Shown here: piece by piece, positions 9,389 through 18,459 of the stretch
Numbering within the stretch: the stretch's first letter is position 1
Layout: every line of letters starts with the position of its first letter
Origin: Corynebacterium genitalium ATCC 33030
GTDB taxonomy: Bacteria; Actinomycetota; Actinomycetes; Mycobacteriales; Mycobacteriaceae
Assembly: GCF_000143825.1 (NCBI RefSeq)
Contig: NZ_CM000961.1
Location: 1,447,448 to 1,511,447 of the forward strand
Direction: 5' to 3'
Length of the DNA: 64,000 bases
Position numbers and translations under genes: made by a program
The notes under the pieces: generated by a model
What the model was told of the DNA's origin: nothing
Databases searched by the model: none
What the model saw: the letters and a program-made list of their open reading frames with translations, nothing else

Positions 9389-9919
9389 CTACTTGTCCTC
9401 GACGTGCAGGGTTTCGCGGCGGTTCGGGATCTCCGGTGCGGCAATGACCTCGTCGAAGGCCGCGCCAGAGTGAGTGGAGTGGCCTGCGCCCACGGCGGTG
9501 CGCTGGCCGGCCGGAGCCTGCTGGCGAACCGTTGCCGGGTCGATATTCAGAGCGCGCAGCTGGCTGTCCGTCAGCTCCGCGTAGGGGCCAGTCAGCGTCT
9601 TCTGCATGTAAGTCCAGTTCGGCTCGACGTGGCCGACCGGCTTGTTGTGGGATGTGACCGTGCGGGCGGTGGACAGCTCCGGGCGGATGGCGAAGAGGAT
9701 CAGGCCCAGCGCGATGAGCACAGCAAGGGAGATGAGCCAGATCGTTTCGACGTGGCCTTGGTGGTTACCGAAGTTGTAGGCGATGAGGAACGCCACAGAG
9801 ATCCAGCCGGCAATCTGGATGGTGGCCGGCTTCAGCTCGCTCCAGCCGAACTTGGCAGAGGGGACATCAGCCTCGGAAACACCGTTGTAGACCTGGGGTG
9901 CGTCATCCTTAGCGCTCAC
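9389..9919 (-). CDS. DUF2631 membrane protein
   Basis: The product is a 176-residue protein with two adjacent transmembrane helices (about residues 37-56 and 65-85) flanked by polar ends, matching the actinobacterial DUF2631 family of unknown function. The GTG at 9919 is chosen because AAGGAG lies seven bases before it; upstream codons in the same frame lack a ribosome site. A consensus TATAAT lies upstream. It converges on rlmN across a shared terminator and is divergent from dxr. Confidence 0.8.
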   Translation of the reverse strand: MSAKDDAPQVYNGVSEADVPSAKFGWSELKPATIQIAGWISVAFLIAYNFGNHQGHVETIWLISLAVLIALGLILFAIRPELSTARTVTSHNKPVGHVEPNWTYMQKTLTGPYAELTDSQLRALNIDPATVRQQAPAGQRTAVGAGHSTHSGAAFDEVIAAPEIPNRRETLHVEDK

Positions 9920-9967
9920 AGCAAACTCCTTGCACGGAAATAGCACGGTAAATAGAAGTACGTTCCT

Positions 9968-9973
9968 ATTATA
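9968..9973 (-). promoter_or_regulatory. -10 box of the DUF2631 gene
   Basis: The reverse strand reads TATAAT, a perfect match to the vegetative consensus, about 50 bp upstream of the GTG start. Confidence 0.6.
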
Positions 9974-10118
9974 TTGGCACATCGCACCCGGTTGGGACGA
10001 TTGGTCCCCCCGAATGATTGCGATCTTCAGCACGATCGGCCCGACCCGTTAACCGTTAGTTTGACCCCGCCTAGAAAGACCAGCGAAATGACCAGGGCAG
10101 CGGGGTAGAACGGTCGGC

Positions 10119-11285
10119 GTGTGTGAGAATGGTCGGGTGCGAAAGGTACTCATTCTCGGCTCGACAGGATCGATCGGCACCCAGGCGTTGGACGTCATCG
10201 GAGACAATCCGGAGGATTTCGAGGTAGCGGGCATCGCGGCAGCGGGATCGGATCCGCAGGCGATCATTGCTCAAGCCCGGCAGTTCGGCCTGTCGGCCGA
10301 ACAAGTAGCCGTGTCCAAGCCTGAGGCTGCGCAGGTCATCTCGGTGGCGCTGGGCGGCGAGGTTCTCACCTCCGCCGAGGAGCTGGTGACCAATACGAGC
10401 GCGGACGTCGTCCTGAACGCTCTCGTGGGCTCCCTCGGGCTTGCTGCCACGCTGGCGACGCTGGATACTGGGGCGATTCTGGCGCTAGCCAATAAGGAGT
10501 CCCTCGTCGCTGGCGGTGACCTCGTCCTGGAACGCGCGAAGAAAGGCCAGCTCGTGCCCGTCGATTCGGAGCACTCCGCGATGGCCCAGTGCCTCCGGGC
10601 AGGCCGCACGGAGGAAGTGTCCCGCTACGTCCTCACGGCCTCCGGTGGCCCTTTCCGCGGTTGGACGCGCGAGCAGATGTGGGATGTCACCCCGGAGCAG
10701 GCGGCCGCGCACCCGACATGGTCGATGGGGCAGATGAACACGCTCAACTCCGCAACGATGGTGAACAAGGGCTTGGAGCTGATTGAGGCGACGTTGCTGT
10801 TCGGCATCAGCCCCGACATCATCGACGTCACCGTTCACCCGCAGTCCATCGTCCACTCCATGGTCACGTTCTGCGACGGTGCCACCATCGCCCAGGCCTC
10901 CCCGCCGTCGATGAAGATGCCGATCGCCCATGCGCTGGCCTGGCCGGGCCGCGTGCCTAAGGCGCAGCACAGCCTCGACTTCACCCAGGCGATGGACTGG
11001 CGTTTTGAGCCCCTGGACGAAGACACTTTTCCCGCCGTCAAGCTCGCCCGCGAGGTCTCCCGCCTGCGCGGGACGTACCCCGCCGTCTATAACGCTGCCA
11101 ATGAGGAAGCTGCGGCCGCGTTCCTTGCCGGCCGGATCCGCTTCCCCCAGATCGTCGACGTGGTGAGCGAGGTGCTCGACTCCGCGTCCGATTTCGCGGT
11201 TCAGGCGGGGTCGTTCGGGGAGATAGTGGACGTCGAAAAGCAAGCGCGAGTGCACGCGAATGAGCTGGTGGACGCATGCTCCTAG
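10119..11285 (+). CDS. dxr: 1-deoxy-D-xylulose 5-phosphate reductoisomerase
   Basis: Dxr makes 2-C-methyl-D-erythritol 4-phosphate in the MEP isoprenoid pathway using NADPH. The Rossmann motif [11 protein letters not shown] lies at the N-terminus, with metal- and substrate-binding [10 protein letters not shown] and [10 protein letters not shown], and the [20 protein letters not shown] loop. GTG 10119 has TAGAAC seven bases upstream; GTG 10137 would start directly at the conserved core, so the start is uncertain by six codons. The gene overlaps the M50 protease gene by 10 bp, and ispG of the same pathway follows. Confidence 0.95.
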   Translation: MCENGRVRKVLILGSTGSIGTQALDVIGDNPEDFEVAGIAAAGSDPQAIIAQARQFGLSAEQVAVSKPEAAQVISVALGGEVLTSAEELVTNTSADVVLNALVGSLGLAATLATLDTGAILALANKESLVAGGDLVLERAKKGQLVPVDSEHSAMAQCLRAGRTEEVSRYVLTASGGPFRGWTREQMWDVTPEQAAAHPTWSMGQMNTLNSATMVNKGLELIEATLLFGISPDIIDVTVHPQSIVHSMVTFCDGATIAQASPPSMKMPIAHALAWPGRVPKAQHSLDFTQAMDWRFEPLDEDTFPAVKLAREVSRLRGTYPAVYNAANEEAAAAFLAGRIRFPQIVDVVSEVLDSASDFAVQAGSFGEIVDVEKQARVHANELVDACS

Positions 11286-12478
11286 GCGTCGTTGTATTCG
11301 CGCTGTGCATTGCGCTGTCGATTGCGCTGCACGAGGCCGGGCACATGCTCACCGCGAAGGCATTCGGCATGCGCGTGCGCCGCTACTTCATCGGTTTCGG
11401 CCCGACGCTGGTGTCGAAGAAGGTGGGGGAGACCGAGTACGGTCTCGCCGCGCTGCCGTTCGGAGGGTTCTGCGACATCGCCGGGATGACGGCGATGGAT
11501 CCGCTCACGCCGGAGGAAGAACCGTACGCGATGTATCGCAAACCGTGGTGGCAGCGGGTGGCGGTGATGAGCGGCGGCATCATCATGAACCTGTTCCTCG
11601 GGTTCCTCGTGCTCTACATCGTCGCAGTGACAGCCGGTATCCCCAACCCGTACGCGGACCGCACGCCGACGGTGGGGGAGGTCAGCTGCACCTCCGACCA
11701 GGTAGATGCGGAAACGCTCGCTGACTGCACTGGCCCCGGCCCTGCTGGTGCCGCCGGCATCGAGCCGGGCGACAGGCTTCTTGCTGTCGATGGACAGGCG
11801 CTGGAAAGCTTCGTCGATCTGCGCGACTACGTGCTCGAGCGCCCGGGTGAGACCATTGAACTCACGGTAGGGCGCGGTGAGAGCGAGGTGCTTATTCGCG
11901 TCCTCCTCGCCACTGTCCAACGCCTGGACCCTGAAGGTCAGCCCTACACGGCGGGTGCAATCGGTCTCACCAGCGCGCCGGTGGAGGACGCAATGAAGCA
12001 GTTCGGGCCGGTCGAGGCTTTCCCCGCTGCGGTGAACCTGTCGGGGGAGATGCTCCAAGCTTCTGTTGAAGGCCTAATTGCGTTCCCGGCGAAGATCCCA
12101 GGCGTAGTCACCGCGATCTTCGGCGGCGAGCGTGACGTGGAGGGCCCGATCAGCGTCGTTGGTGCGTCGCGCACCGGTGGAGAGCTGGTGGAGCGGTCCA
12201 TGTGGGACGTGTTCTTCATGTTGCTGGTGTCGCTGAACTTCTTCCTCGCCCTGTTCAACTTGGTGCCGCTGCCGCCGCTGGACGGAGGTCACATTGCCGT
12301 CGTCCTGTTCGAGCAGGTGCGGGACGTCTTCCGCCGCCTTCGCGGCCTGCCTCCGGGTGGGCCGGTGAACTACGAGAAACTCATGCCGTTGACCTATTTC
12401 ATGGCGGCGTTGCTGCTCGGCGTGGGTGCGTTGGTCATGGTGGCGGACGTGGTTAATCCTGTCCGGCTCTTCGGCTAG
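11276..12478 (+). CDS. rip: Site-2 (M50) zinc metalloprotease, RseP/Rip1 type
   Basis: This membrane-embedded protease cuts transmembrane substrates such as anti-sigma factors. The zinc motif His19-Glu20-x-x-His23 (ALHEAGHML) lies in the first helix. A PDZ domain occupies roughly residues 140-215, and the second metal motif [12 protein letters not shown] lies near the C-terminus. The length (400 aa) fits Rip1 of M. tuberculosis, which also lies between dxr and ispG (gcpE). It overlaps dxr by 10 bp, and its TAG stop forms the first bases of the ispG -10 box. Confidence 0.93.
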   Translation: MLLGVVVFALCIALSIALHEAGHMLTAKAFGMRVRRYFIGFGPTLVSKKVGETEYGLAALPFGGFCDIAGMTAMDPLTPEEEPYAMYRKPWWQRVAVMSGGIIMNLFLGFLVLYIVAVTAGIPNPYADRTPTVGEVSCTSDQVDAETLADCTGPGPAGAAGIEPGDRLLAVDGQALESFVDLRDYVLERPGETIELTVGRGESEVLIRVLLATVQRLDPEGQPYTAGAIGLTSAPVEDAMKQFGPVEAFPAAVNLSGEMLQASVEGLIAFPAKIPGVVTAIFGGERDVEGPISVVGASRTGGELVERSMWDVFFMLLVSLNFFLALFNLVPLPPLDGGHIAVVLFEQVRDVFRRLRGLPPGGPVNYEKLMPLTYFMAALLLGVGALVMVADVVNPVRLFG

Positions 12479-12481
12479 GCT
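12476..12481 (+). promoter_or_regulatory. Leaderless -10 box of ispG
   Basis: TAGGCT lies seven bases before the ispG ATG. Its TAG is also the stop codon of the upstream protease gene. Confidence 0.55.
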
Positions 12482-12488
12482 GTAGACC

Positions 12489-13652
12489 ATGAATCAACCC
12501 ATCGGTTTGGGCATGCCCGAAGGCCCGCCTCCGACCCTCGCTCCGCGCCGTAAGACCCGCCAGCTCTTCGTCGGCGGTGTCGGTGTCGGTTCGGAGCACC
12601 CCATCACCGTGCAGTCGATGACCACCACGAAGACGCACGACATCAACGCCACGCTGCAGCAGATCGCGCAGCTGACCGCGTCCGGTTGCGACATTGTCCG
12701 TGTGGCCTGCCCGAAGACGGTGGACGCTGAAGCGCTGCCGGCCATCGCCCAGAAATCCCCGATCCCGGTCATCGCCGACATTCACTTCCAGCCGAAGTAC
12801 ATCTTCGCTGCGATTGAGGCAGGGTGTGCCGCCGTGCGCGTCAACCCCGGCAACATCAAAGAGTTCGACGGCCGCGTTAAAGAGGTGGCGCAGGCAGCCG
12901 GTGACGCTGGCATCCCGATCCGCATTGGTGTCAACGGTGGTTCCCTGGACCAGCGCCTGCTGCAGAAGTACGGCAAGGCCACCCCGGAAGCGCTCGTGGA
13001 GTCCGCCTTGTGGGAGGCGAGCCTGTTTGAGGAGCACGGGTTCGGCGACATTGCCATCTCGGTGAAGCACTCCGACCCGGTGCTCATGGTGGAGGCTTAC
13101 CGTCAACTGGCTGAGCAGTGTGATTACCCGCTGCACCTCGGCGTGACGGAGGCTGGCCCGGCTTTCATGGGCACGATCAAGTCCTCCGTGGCCTTCGGTG
13201 CGCTGCTTGCCGAGGGCATTGGTGACACCATCCGTGTCTCCCTGTCCGCTGACCCGGTCGAGGAGATCAAGGTCGGCGACCAGATCCTCCAGTCGCTCAA
13301 CCTGCGCCCCCGCAAGCTGGAGATCGTGTCCTGCCCGTCTTGTGGCCGCGCCCAGGTGGATGTTTACTCACTTGCCGAGGAGGTCACCGCCGGCCTCGAG
13401 GGCATGGAGTACCCGCTGCGCGTCGCCGTCATGGGCTGCGTTGTCAACGGTCCCGGTGAGGCACGCGACGCCGACCTCGGTGTGGCATCCGGTAACGGCA
13501 AGGGCCAGATCTTTGTCAAGGGCGAGGTGGTAGAGACCGTGCCCGAGTCCAAGATTGTGGAAACCCTCATCGCTCACGCAGAGCGCATCGCCGAAGAGGA
13601 AGGCCTTGAGGAGATCGAGGGCGCCAAGGCTGAGGTCAAGGTCACCAGGTAG
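12489..13652 (+). CDS. ispG: 4-hydroxy-3-methylbut-2-enyl diphosphate synthase
   Basis: IspG (GcpE) is a 4Fe-4S enzyme converting ME-cPP to HMBPP in the MEP pathway. The 387-residue protein has the TIM-barrel start ([18 protein letters not shown]) and the cluster cysteines in SCPSCGR and [14 protein letters not shown]. It lies 10 bp after the protease gene, giving the dxr-rip-ispG order known from mycobacteria. A strong terminator follows its stop. Confidence 0.97.
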   Translation: MNQPIGLGMPEGPPPTLAPRRKTRQLFVGGVGVGSEHPITVQSMTTTKTHDINATLQQIAQLTASGCDIVRVACPKTVDAEALPAIAQKSPIPVIADIHFQPKYIFAAIEAGCAAVRVNPGNIKEFDGRVKEVAQAAGDAGIPIRIGVNGGSLDQRLLQKYGKATPEALVESALWEASLFEEHGFGDIAISVKHSDPVLMVEAYRQLAEQCDYPLHLGVTEAGPAFMGTIKSSVAFGALLAEGIGDTIRVSLSADPVEEIKVGDQILQSLNLRPRKLEIVSCPSCGRAQVDVYSLAEEVTAGLEGMEYPLRVAVMGCVVNGPGEARDADLGVASGNGKGQIFVKGEVVETVPESKIVETLIAHAERIAEEEGLEEIEGAKAEVKVTR

Positions 13653-13674
13653 ACCTTCACCCCGCTCAGAGTGG

Positions 13675-13708
13675 CAGCGCTGGAAAGCTTTCCGGCGCTG
13701 CTATTTTT
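13675..13708 (+). terminator. Rho-independent terminator after ispG
   Basis: CAGCGCTGGAAA (13675-13686) pairs with TTTCCGGCGCTG (13689-13700) with one G-T pair and is followed by CTATTTTT. Confidence 0.85.
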
Positions 13709-13715
13709 GAACCCC

Positions 13716-15569
13716 ATGGAATCCAGGCTGACAGTGCGTGTTGCGGGGATCCTCGCTGTGCTCGCACTCGCCTTCGGGGTGGTGGCCTGCACACCGAAAC
13801 CGAACCCCGCTCAGCCGGTGGCCAACGACTTCCTCGAAGCATTGCAGGAGCTCGATTACGACGCGATGTCGGAGCTTGTCGACGACCCCGACACCGCCAT
13901 CCCCTCTATCCAAGCCACCGTCGGTGGCCTGCAAATGGAGGGTGTCACCGCCACGTTGAACCACGTGAACCAGCAAGAGAACATCGCCACGGCGAACTAC
14001 ACCTTCGACTGGCATCTTCCGCGCGGCCGCAACGTGTCCTATGACGCGTCGATGACCTTGACCCAGTCCAACGATGATTGGACGATCCGCTGGCAGCCCT
14101 CGATCCTCCACCCGCGGCTCGGCGCCAGCCACCACTTGGAGCTGCGTACCGTACCCGCTGATCAAGCAAATGTGGTCTCCTCCGATGGTGTGGCGCTGCT
14201 CAGCCCCGGCATTGCCTACCGTCTGCTTGTGGACACCGAGGCAGTGCGCAACCACGCCGAGGTCGCCTCCGCCGTCTCCTCTGCGCTGGAGAAGGCCCAT
14301 GCCGAGGACCCGTCTGTGCCCACCCGGGACGCAGGTGAGCTGCAGAGTTCATTCGTGTCCGTCACCGGTGTCTACTCCGTGGCGATGATTCCGGCTGGCA
14401 CGCACAAGATCGTCCAAGACGCCGTCAAGGGCACCCCGGGTGTGCGGCTCAACGAAGAAGCCTCAATGGTCAACAACGACCCATCTTTTGCTCCCGACAT
14501 CATGGCCCGCGTTGGCGAAGTCGTCCGCGATGACCTTGAAGGCGACTCCGGGTGGAAGGTCTCCGTTGTCAACGACAACGGTAATGAGATGGAGGATGTG
14601 GAGTTTCATGAGGCGCGGCCGTCGCCGTCGATAAGCATCAGCTTGTCGCATGAAGTGCAGACGGCGGCGGAGAAAGCGCTCGAGCCGATCAACGGGCAGA
14701 AGGCGATGATCGTGGCCATTCGCCCGTCGACCGGGGAAATTCTCGCTGTGGCGCAGACGAAAGCCGCCGATGAAGACGGCAACCTGGCCATGATGGGGCA
14801 GTACCCGCCGGGCTCGACGTTCAAGATCATCACCTCCTTCGCCGGAATGGAGAAGCAGGGGCTCACGCCGGAGTCGGTCGTGCCGTGTCCGGGATCGATG
14901 GATATCTACGGGCGCGTGGTGAACAACTACGCCGGATTCGGCCTGGGCAACGTGCCGATGGACACTGCGTTTGCGCGTTCGTGCAACACCACTTTCGCCG
15001 ATATTTCCACGAAGCTCGAGTCGGGGGAGCTGCAGAGCGTGGGTAAGCAGTTCGGTCTGGGGATCGACTACGAGATTCCGGGGTTGGAATCCATGACTGG
15101 TTCCATCCCCGTCGGCGAGGAACCGCTCGACCGCACGGAAGCCGGGTACGGCCAGGGCCTCGACCTTGCCAGCCCCTTTGGAATGGCGCTTGTTTCCGCC
15201 ACCGCAGCGCGCGGGGAGACGCCGATGCCGTACCTGATCAAGGGGGAGGAGACCAAGGCCAGCGAGACGGCCGCGAAGCCGAACCCTCAGGCTATCGACG
15301 GTCTGCGCTCCATGATGCAGTCCGTGACCGGGCCGGGTGGTACCGCAGGCGGCATGGGTGCTGGCGGTGACATCCGCGGAAAGACCGGTGAGGCCGAGAT
15401 CAATGAAGGATCCCACTCCTGGTTCACCGGATACCGTGACGACGACATCGCCTTTGCCACCCTCATCGTTCTCGGGGGCGGGTCCGAGGCGGCGGTCGCA
15501 GTTACCGACGCGATGTTCCGCAACATTGATGAGCCGGGGCCGGAGGCGGGAGCGCCGAAGCCCGAGTAA
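13716..15569 (+). CDS. Penicillin-binding lipoprotein (transpeptidase)
   Basis: This is a D,D-transpeptidase that cross-links peptidoglycan at the outer face of the membrane. From ATG 13716 the 617-residue protein opens with a lipoprotein signal ending in the lipobox VVAC, then an NTF2-like MecA_N domain, a dimer domain and the transpeptidase domain. The active site is complete: Ser367-x-x-Lys370 (GSTFK), Ser422-Cys-Asn424 and Lys556-Thr-Gly. An earlier in-frame ATG at 13671 lies inside the ispG terminator and is rejected. The position after ispG matches Rv2864c of M. tuberculosis. It contains one CGTCGATAAGC word, using a rare ATA codon. Confidence 0.94.
   Translation: MESRLTVRVAGILAVLALAFGVVACTPKPNPAQPVANDFLEALQELDYDAMSELVDDPDTAIPSIQATVGGLQMEGVTATLNHVNQQENIATANYTFDWHLPRGRNVSYDASMTLTQSNDDWTIRWQPSILHPRLGASHHLELRTVPADQANVVSSDGVALLSPGIAYRLLVDTEAVRNHAEVASAVSSALEKAHAEDPSVPTRDAGELQSSFVSVTGVYSVAMIPAGTHKIVQDAVKGTPGVRLNEEASMVNNDPSFAPDIMARVGEVVRDDLEGDSGWKVSVVNDNGNEMEDVEFHEARPSPSISISLSHEVQTAAEKALEPINGQKAMIVAIRPSTGEILAVAQTKAADEDGNLAMMGQYPPGSTFKIITSFAGMEKQGLTPESVVPCPGSMDIYGRVVNNYAGFGLGNVPMDTAFARSCNTTFADISTKLESGELQSVGKQFGLGIDYEIPGLESMTGSIPVGEEPLDRTEAGYGQGLDLASPFGMALVSATAARGETPMPYLIKGEETKASETAAKPNPQAIDGLRSMMQSVTGPGGTAGGMGAGGDIRGKTGEAEINEGSHSWFTGYRDDDIAFATLIVLGGGSEAAVAVTDAMFRNIDEPGPEAGAPKPE
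14626..14636 (+). repeat. CGTCGATAAGC word, copy 2
   Basis: Inside the penicillin-binding protein gene, read as Pro-Ser-Ile-Ser with the rare codon ATA. Confidence 0.8.
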
Positions 15570-15611
15570 CTGCAGGGGCGGGCGCGGGTCTCGCCGGTTG
15601 TACATTTTCAG

Positions 15612-15635
15612 TGAAGTGTCCTGGGTTTAGTTCCG
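15612..15635 (+). repeat. Left terminal inverted repeat of the IS
   Basis: It begins TGAAGTGTCCTGG and matches the complement of 16891-16914 at 21 of 24 bases. Confidence 0.88.
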
Positions 15636-15660
15636 ATCGTTTCTAGAGGAGGATTGGATC

Positions 15661-15978
15661 ATGCCTAGGAAGTTCAGTGACGAGTTCAAGGACAAGGCGG
15701 TGCGGTTAGCCGAGGAGCTCGTTGAGCTTGAGGGGTGTTCGAAGTGGGCGGCGGCGGAGGAGATCGGCGAGAAGCTCGGCGTCTCGGCGCACACGCTCAA
15801 CAACTGGTTGAAACCTGTCAAAGCGTCCCCCGACGTTCAGCGGAGCACTGGCGAGTCGGTCGACGACGAACTGAAGCGTCTGCGGCAGGAGAACAAAGAG
15901 CTGCGCAGGTCAAACGAGATCTTAAAGACCGCTTCAGCTTTTTTCGCAGCGGAACTCGACCGTCCCACCAGAAGATGA
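15661..15978 (+). CDS. IS3-family transposase OrfA
   Basis: The 105-residue helix-turn-helix protein (MPRKFSDEFKDKAVRLAEEL, then GVSAHTLNNWLK) ends in a leucine-zipper-like segment (DDELKRLRQENKELRRSNEI). OrfA binds the IS ends and, through a -1 frameshift, supplies the N-terminus of the OrfAB transposase. A slippery heptamer T TTT TTC occurs in the OrfA frame at 15939-15945. A GAGGAGG ribosome site precedes the ATG. Confidence 0.92.
   Translation: MPRKFSDEFKDKAVRLAEELVELEGCSKWAAAEEIGEKLGVSAHTLNNWLKPVKASPDVQRSTGESVDDELKRLRQENKELRRSNEILKTASAFFAAELDRPTRR
15939..15945 (+). other. Programmed -1 frameshift site of the IS
   Basis: T TTT TTC is a canonical X XXY YYZ heptamer in the OrfA reading frame. 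Slipping back one base joins OrfA to the OrfB frame and gives a fused product through FFRSGTRPSHQKMIEYIDAY. Confidence 0.75.
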
Positions 15979-16889
15979 TCGAATACATCGATGCGTATCG
16001 CGGTCGCTTCGGGGTCGAGGCCATCTGTCGCACATTGAAAGAGACAGAGTGTGGGTTTATCACCTCTCGTGGCTACCGAGCAGCGAAAACACGAGCCCCG
16101 TCGGCCAGGAGCTTGTCAGATGCGCTGCTTATCCCCGAATTGGTGAAAGTCTTCGAGGACAACTTCAGCGTGTACGGGGTACGCAAGATGTGGAAGGCCA
16201 TGCAGCGCGCCGGCTGGGACATCGGTCGTGATCAGACGGCACGGTTGATGAAACTCGCCGGCATCCAAGGCCGCAGAAGGGGCCGCACTCCGATCACAAC
16301 GCTTCGGGCTGATGTCCCGGATTGTCGTCCTGATCTGGTCAATCGTGACTTCACCGCGTCAGCGCCGCACCGGCTGTGGGTCGCTGACATCACCTACGTG
16401 CGTACCCTGTCGGGGTTTGCGTACACCGCGTTCATCACCGATGCGTACTCCCGCAAGATTGTCGGGGTTGCCACCAGGGCGAGCATGCGCACCGATGAGC
16501 TGCCTTTGGAGGCTTTTGAGCACGCTGTTTATCACGCAGGTGATCTCCGTGCTGAAGGACTTGTCCACCACAGCGATCGCGGCTCGCAGTACGTGTCCAT
16601 TCGTTACAGTGAGGCACTTGCTCAAGCTGGGATCGATCCGTCCGTTGGCACCGTCGGCGATTCCTACGACAACGCGTTGGCGGAAACGGTCAACGGTCTC
16701 TACAAGACCGAGCTGATCTATCCCCACCGGCCGTGGGCGTCGGTTGGGGAAGTCGAGATCGCGACCCTTCGCTGGGTGTACTGGTGGAACAACCACCGCC
16801 TGCACGAGTCATTGGGATACATCACCCCACAAGAGATGGAAGACGCCTACTATCAACAATCACACGCCCACCCGTTGGGCGTTCAATAA
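15975..16889 (+). CDS. IS3-family transposase OrfB (DDE integrase domain)
   Basis: This is the catalytic part of the transposase, with an rve integrase core. The first Asp is in LWVADITYV, the second in VHHSDRGSQY and the Glu in YDNALAETVNGL; the HTH_21 segment precedes the core. The frame is open upstream back to 15735, and the natural product is probably the OrfAB fusion. ATG 15975 (MIEYIDAYRGRFG) is the first Met of the conserved OrfB part and is given as start. Confidence 0.92.
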   Translation: MIEYIDAYRGRFGVEAICRTLKETECGFITSRGYRAAKTRAPSARSLSDALLIPELVKVFEDNFSVYGVRKMWKAMQRAGWDIGRDQTARLMKLAGIQGRRRGRTPITTLRADVPDCRPDLVNRDFTASAPHRLWVADITYVRTLSGFAYTAFITDAYSRKIVGVATRASMRTDELPLEAFEHAVYHAGDLRAEGLVHHSDRGSQYVSIRYSEALAQAGIDPSVGTVGDSYDNALAETVNGLYKTELIYPHRPWASVGEVEIATLRWVYWWNNHRLHESLGYITPQEMEDAYYQQSHAHPLGVQ

Positions 16890-16890
16890 G

Positions 16891-16914
16891 CGGAACGAAA
16901 ACCAGGACGCTTCA
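16891..16914 (-). repeat. Right terminal inverted repeat of the IS
   Basis: Read on the reverse strand it begins TGAAGCGTCCTGG. It starts two bases after the OrfB stop. Confidence 0.88.
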
Positions 16915-17025
16915 CAGTATCGCCTTTCGGATCTTTTCCGGCCGGTTCTGGGCCAGTTTTCGGGCTGAAGGGCGGTACTAGAATGCTGCCTCGGACCCGC
17001 CCCGTTCGGTTTTGGTGCGCGGGAC

Positions 17026-17031
17026 TAACAT
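17026..17031 (+). promoter_or_regulatory. Leaderless -10 box of map
   Basis: TAACAT lies seven bases before ATG 17039. Confidence 0.5.
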
Positions 17032-17038
17032 GGCCCGC

Positions 17039-17911
17039 ATGAACCCACGTGGAAAACTCACTCCTGGTAAGCCGACCCCGCAACTCGAGGTGCCTGCGGA
17101 CATTGAACGCCCTGAATACGTCTGGAAGAACGAGGTCCAAGAGAATGTCGGCGAGCCGGTCATCCAAACCCCGGAGACCATCGAGGCGATGCGGGAGGCG
17201 TCCCGTATCGCGGCGAACGCTCTCGAAGCGGCTGGCGCTGCCGTTGCCCCCGGCGTGACGACGGATGAGATCGATCGCATCGCCCACCAATACATGATCG
17301 ACCACGGTGCTTACCCGTCAACGTTGGGCTACCGAGGCTACCCGAAATCCACCTGCATCTCGCTCAACGAGATCGTGTGCCACGGCATCCCGGATACGAC
17401 CGTGATCCAGGAAGGCGACATCGTCAACATCGACGTCACTGCCTTCAAGAACGGAGTCCACGGTGATACCAATGCGACCTTCCTCGCTGGCGAGGTTGCC
17501 GAGGAGCACCGCCACTTGGTCGAGCGCACTGAGGAAGCCATGATGCGCGGCATCAAGGCCGCCAAGCCTGGCCGTCAGATCAACGTCATCGGTCGAGTGA
17601 TTGAGGCCTATGCAAAGCGCTTCGGCTACAACGTGGTCACCGATTTCACCGGCCACGGTGTCGGCCCGACATTTCACAATGGTCTCGTTGTCCTGCACTA
17701 CGATTCCGATTCCTACACCGACATTCTCGAACCCGGCATGACCCTGACGATCGAGCCGATGATCAACCTGGGCGAGTTGCCGTACGACGTCTGGGACGAC
17801 GGCTGGACCGTCCAGAACCGCGACGGTGAGTACACCGCTCAGTTCGAGCACACCATCGTCATTACCGATGACGGCAACGAGATCCTGACCATTCCGGACT
17901 CGCAGCGCTAG
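17039..17911 (+). CDS. map: Methionine aminopeptidase, type I
   Basis: This cytoplasmic metallo-enzyme removes the initiator Met. The 290-residue protein has the pita-bread core with ligands in [16 protein letters not shown] (two Asp), [12 protein letters not shown] (His), TIEPMI (Glu) and AQFEHT (Glu). The N-terminal extension with [16 protein letters not shown] is typical of actinobacterial MapB and is proposed to aid ribosome contact. ATG 17039 is chosen from the leaderless -10 spacing; ATG 17030 is an alternative. In M. tuberculosis mapB is also near the penicillin-binding lipoprotein gene. Confidence 0.96.
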   Translation: MNPRGKLTPGKPTPQLEVPADIERPEYVWKNEVQENVGEPVIQTPETIEAMREASRIAANALEAAGAAVAPGVTTDEIDRIAHQYMIDHGAYPSTLGYRGYPKSTCISLNEIVCHGIPDTTVIQEGDIVNIDVTAFKNGVHGDTNATFLAGEVAEEHRHLVERTEEAMMRGIKAAKPGRQINVIGRVIEAYAKRFGYNVVTDFTGHGVGPTFHNGLVVLHYDSDSYTDILEPGMTLTIEPMINLGELPYDVWDDGWTVQNRDGEYTAQFEHTIVITDDGNEILTIPDSQR

Positions 17912-17944
17912 GTCGTAGATCTTCCGCCTGCTTGGCGTACGCAC

Positions 17945-17979
17945 GAAAAAAGGGAACCGCCGAAGCGGCTCCCCTTTCT
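17945..17979 (+). terminator. Bidirectional terminator between map and the small secreted protein genes
   Basis: GGGAACCGC (17952-17960) pairs with GCGGCTCCC (17965-17973), with A residues before and a T-rich run after, so it can serve both converging genes. Confidence 0.8.
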
Positions 17980-18012
17980 CTATGGGAATCTAGAGCGAAT
18001 CTAGAAGTCTAT

Positions 18013-18408
18013 TTACCACGGGATCTGCGGCAGCAGGCCCTGGTTCAGGGCGTAGTTGCCCAGACCGATCACAGCGCCGATGGCAGCCAGGACGGAAACG
18101 GCAGTGAAAGCCTCGTGCCAGATGCGCGCCCACTGCGGCATATCTTCCGGGTTCGTGAAGAAGTTGTTGATATCGGCAGGCTTGCCAGCATCGGTGGCCT
18201 TGCCGATCTCGTGACGCACGTTACCCCCGCCGAGCTTGCCGAGCAGGTCCTTCAGGGGGGTGTCACCCTCCTGGTTGTAACCGATGCTGGAGCCCGAGCT
18301 CTGTGTTTTGGTGTCTTGAGTCTCCTCTGCCATTGCGACGGAGGTACCACCGAAAGCGACAGCGGTAGCGGTTGCGGCTGCGAGGGCAGCGTTGCGGAAC
18401 TTGCGCAT
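18013..18408 (-). CDS. Small secreted protein with C-terminal hydrophobic helix (paralogue 1)
   Basis: The 131-residue protein starts MRKFRNAALAAATATAVAFG, a signal peptide with probable cleavage after SVAMA. A polar linker follows, then a hydrophobic helix near the C-terminus (about residues 100-120, VSVLAAIGAVIGLGNYAL). I do not recognise a characterised family. The signal peptide is nearly identical to that of the next gene. AAGGAA lies shortly before the ATG. The position between map and mtr matches unassigned secreted-protein genes in C. glutamicum (cg2195 region, from memory). Confidence 0.75.
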   Translation of the reverse strand: MRKFRNAALAAATATAVAFGGTSVAMAEETQDTKTQSSGSSIGYNQEGDTPLKDLLGKLGGGNVRHEIGKATDAGKPADINNFFTNPEDMPQWARIWHEAFTAVSVLAAIGAVIGLGNYALNQGLLPQIPW

Positions 18409-18459
18409 GATATTTCCTTACTACTGAAAGGTCGGGTGATTTTCGAAGCTCGAACGCAG

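Larger units (their letters stand above)
15612..16914 (+). mobile_element. Intact IS3-family insertion sequence, 1303 bp
   Basis: Two overlapping transposase frames are bounded by 24-bp inverted repeats that start with TGAAG and agree at 21 of 24 positions, with a CAG direct repeat outside. All parts needed for movement appear intact: both repeats, the HTH frame, the frameshift site and the DDE frame. It sits in the gap between the penicillin-binding protein gene and map, and interrupts neither. Confidence 0.92.
15609..16917 (+). repeat. 3-bp target-site duplication (CAG) flanking the IS element
   Basis: CAG at 15609-15611 and CAG at 16915-16917 sit directly outside the terminal inverted repeats. 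Three bases is the usual duplication length for IS3-family elements. Confidence 0.75.

Noticed and set aside
13671..13715. ATG 13671 as start of the penicillin-binding protein
   Set aside because: It lies within the ispG terminator stem, and the added residues would precede a proper lipoprotein signal peptide.
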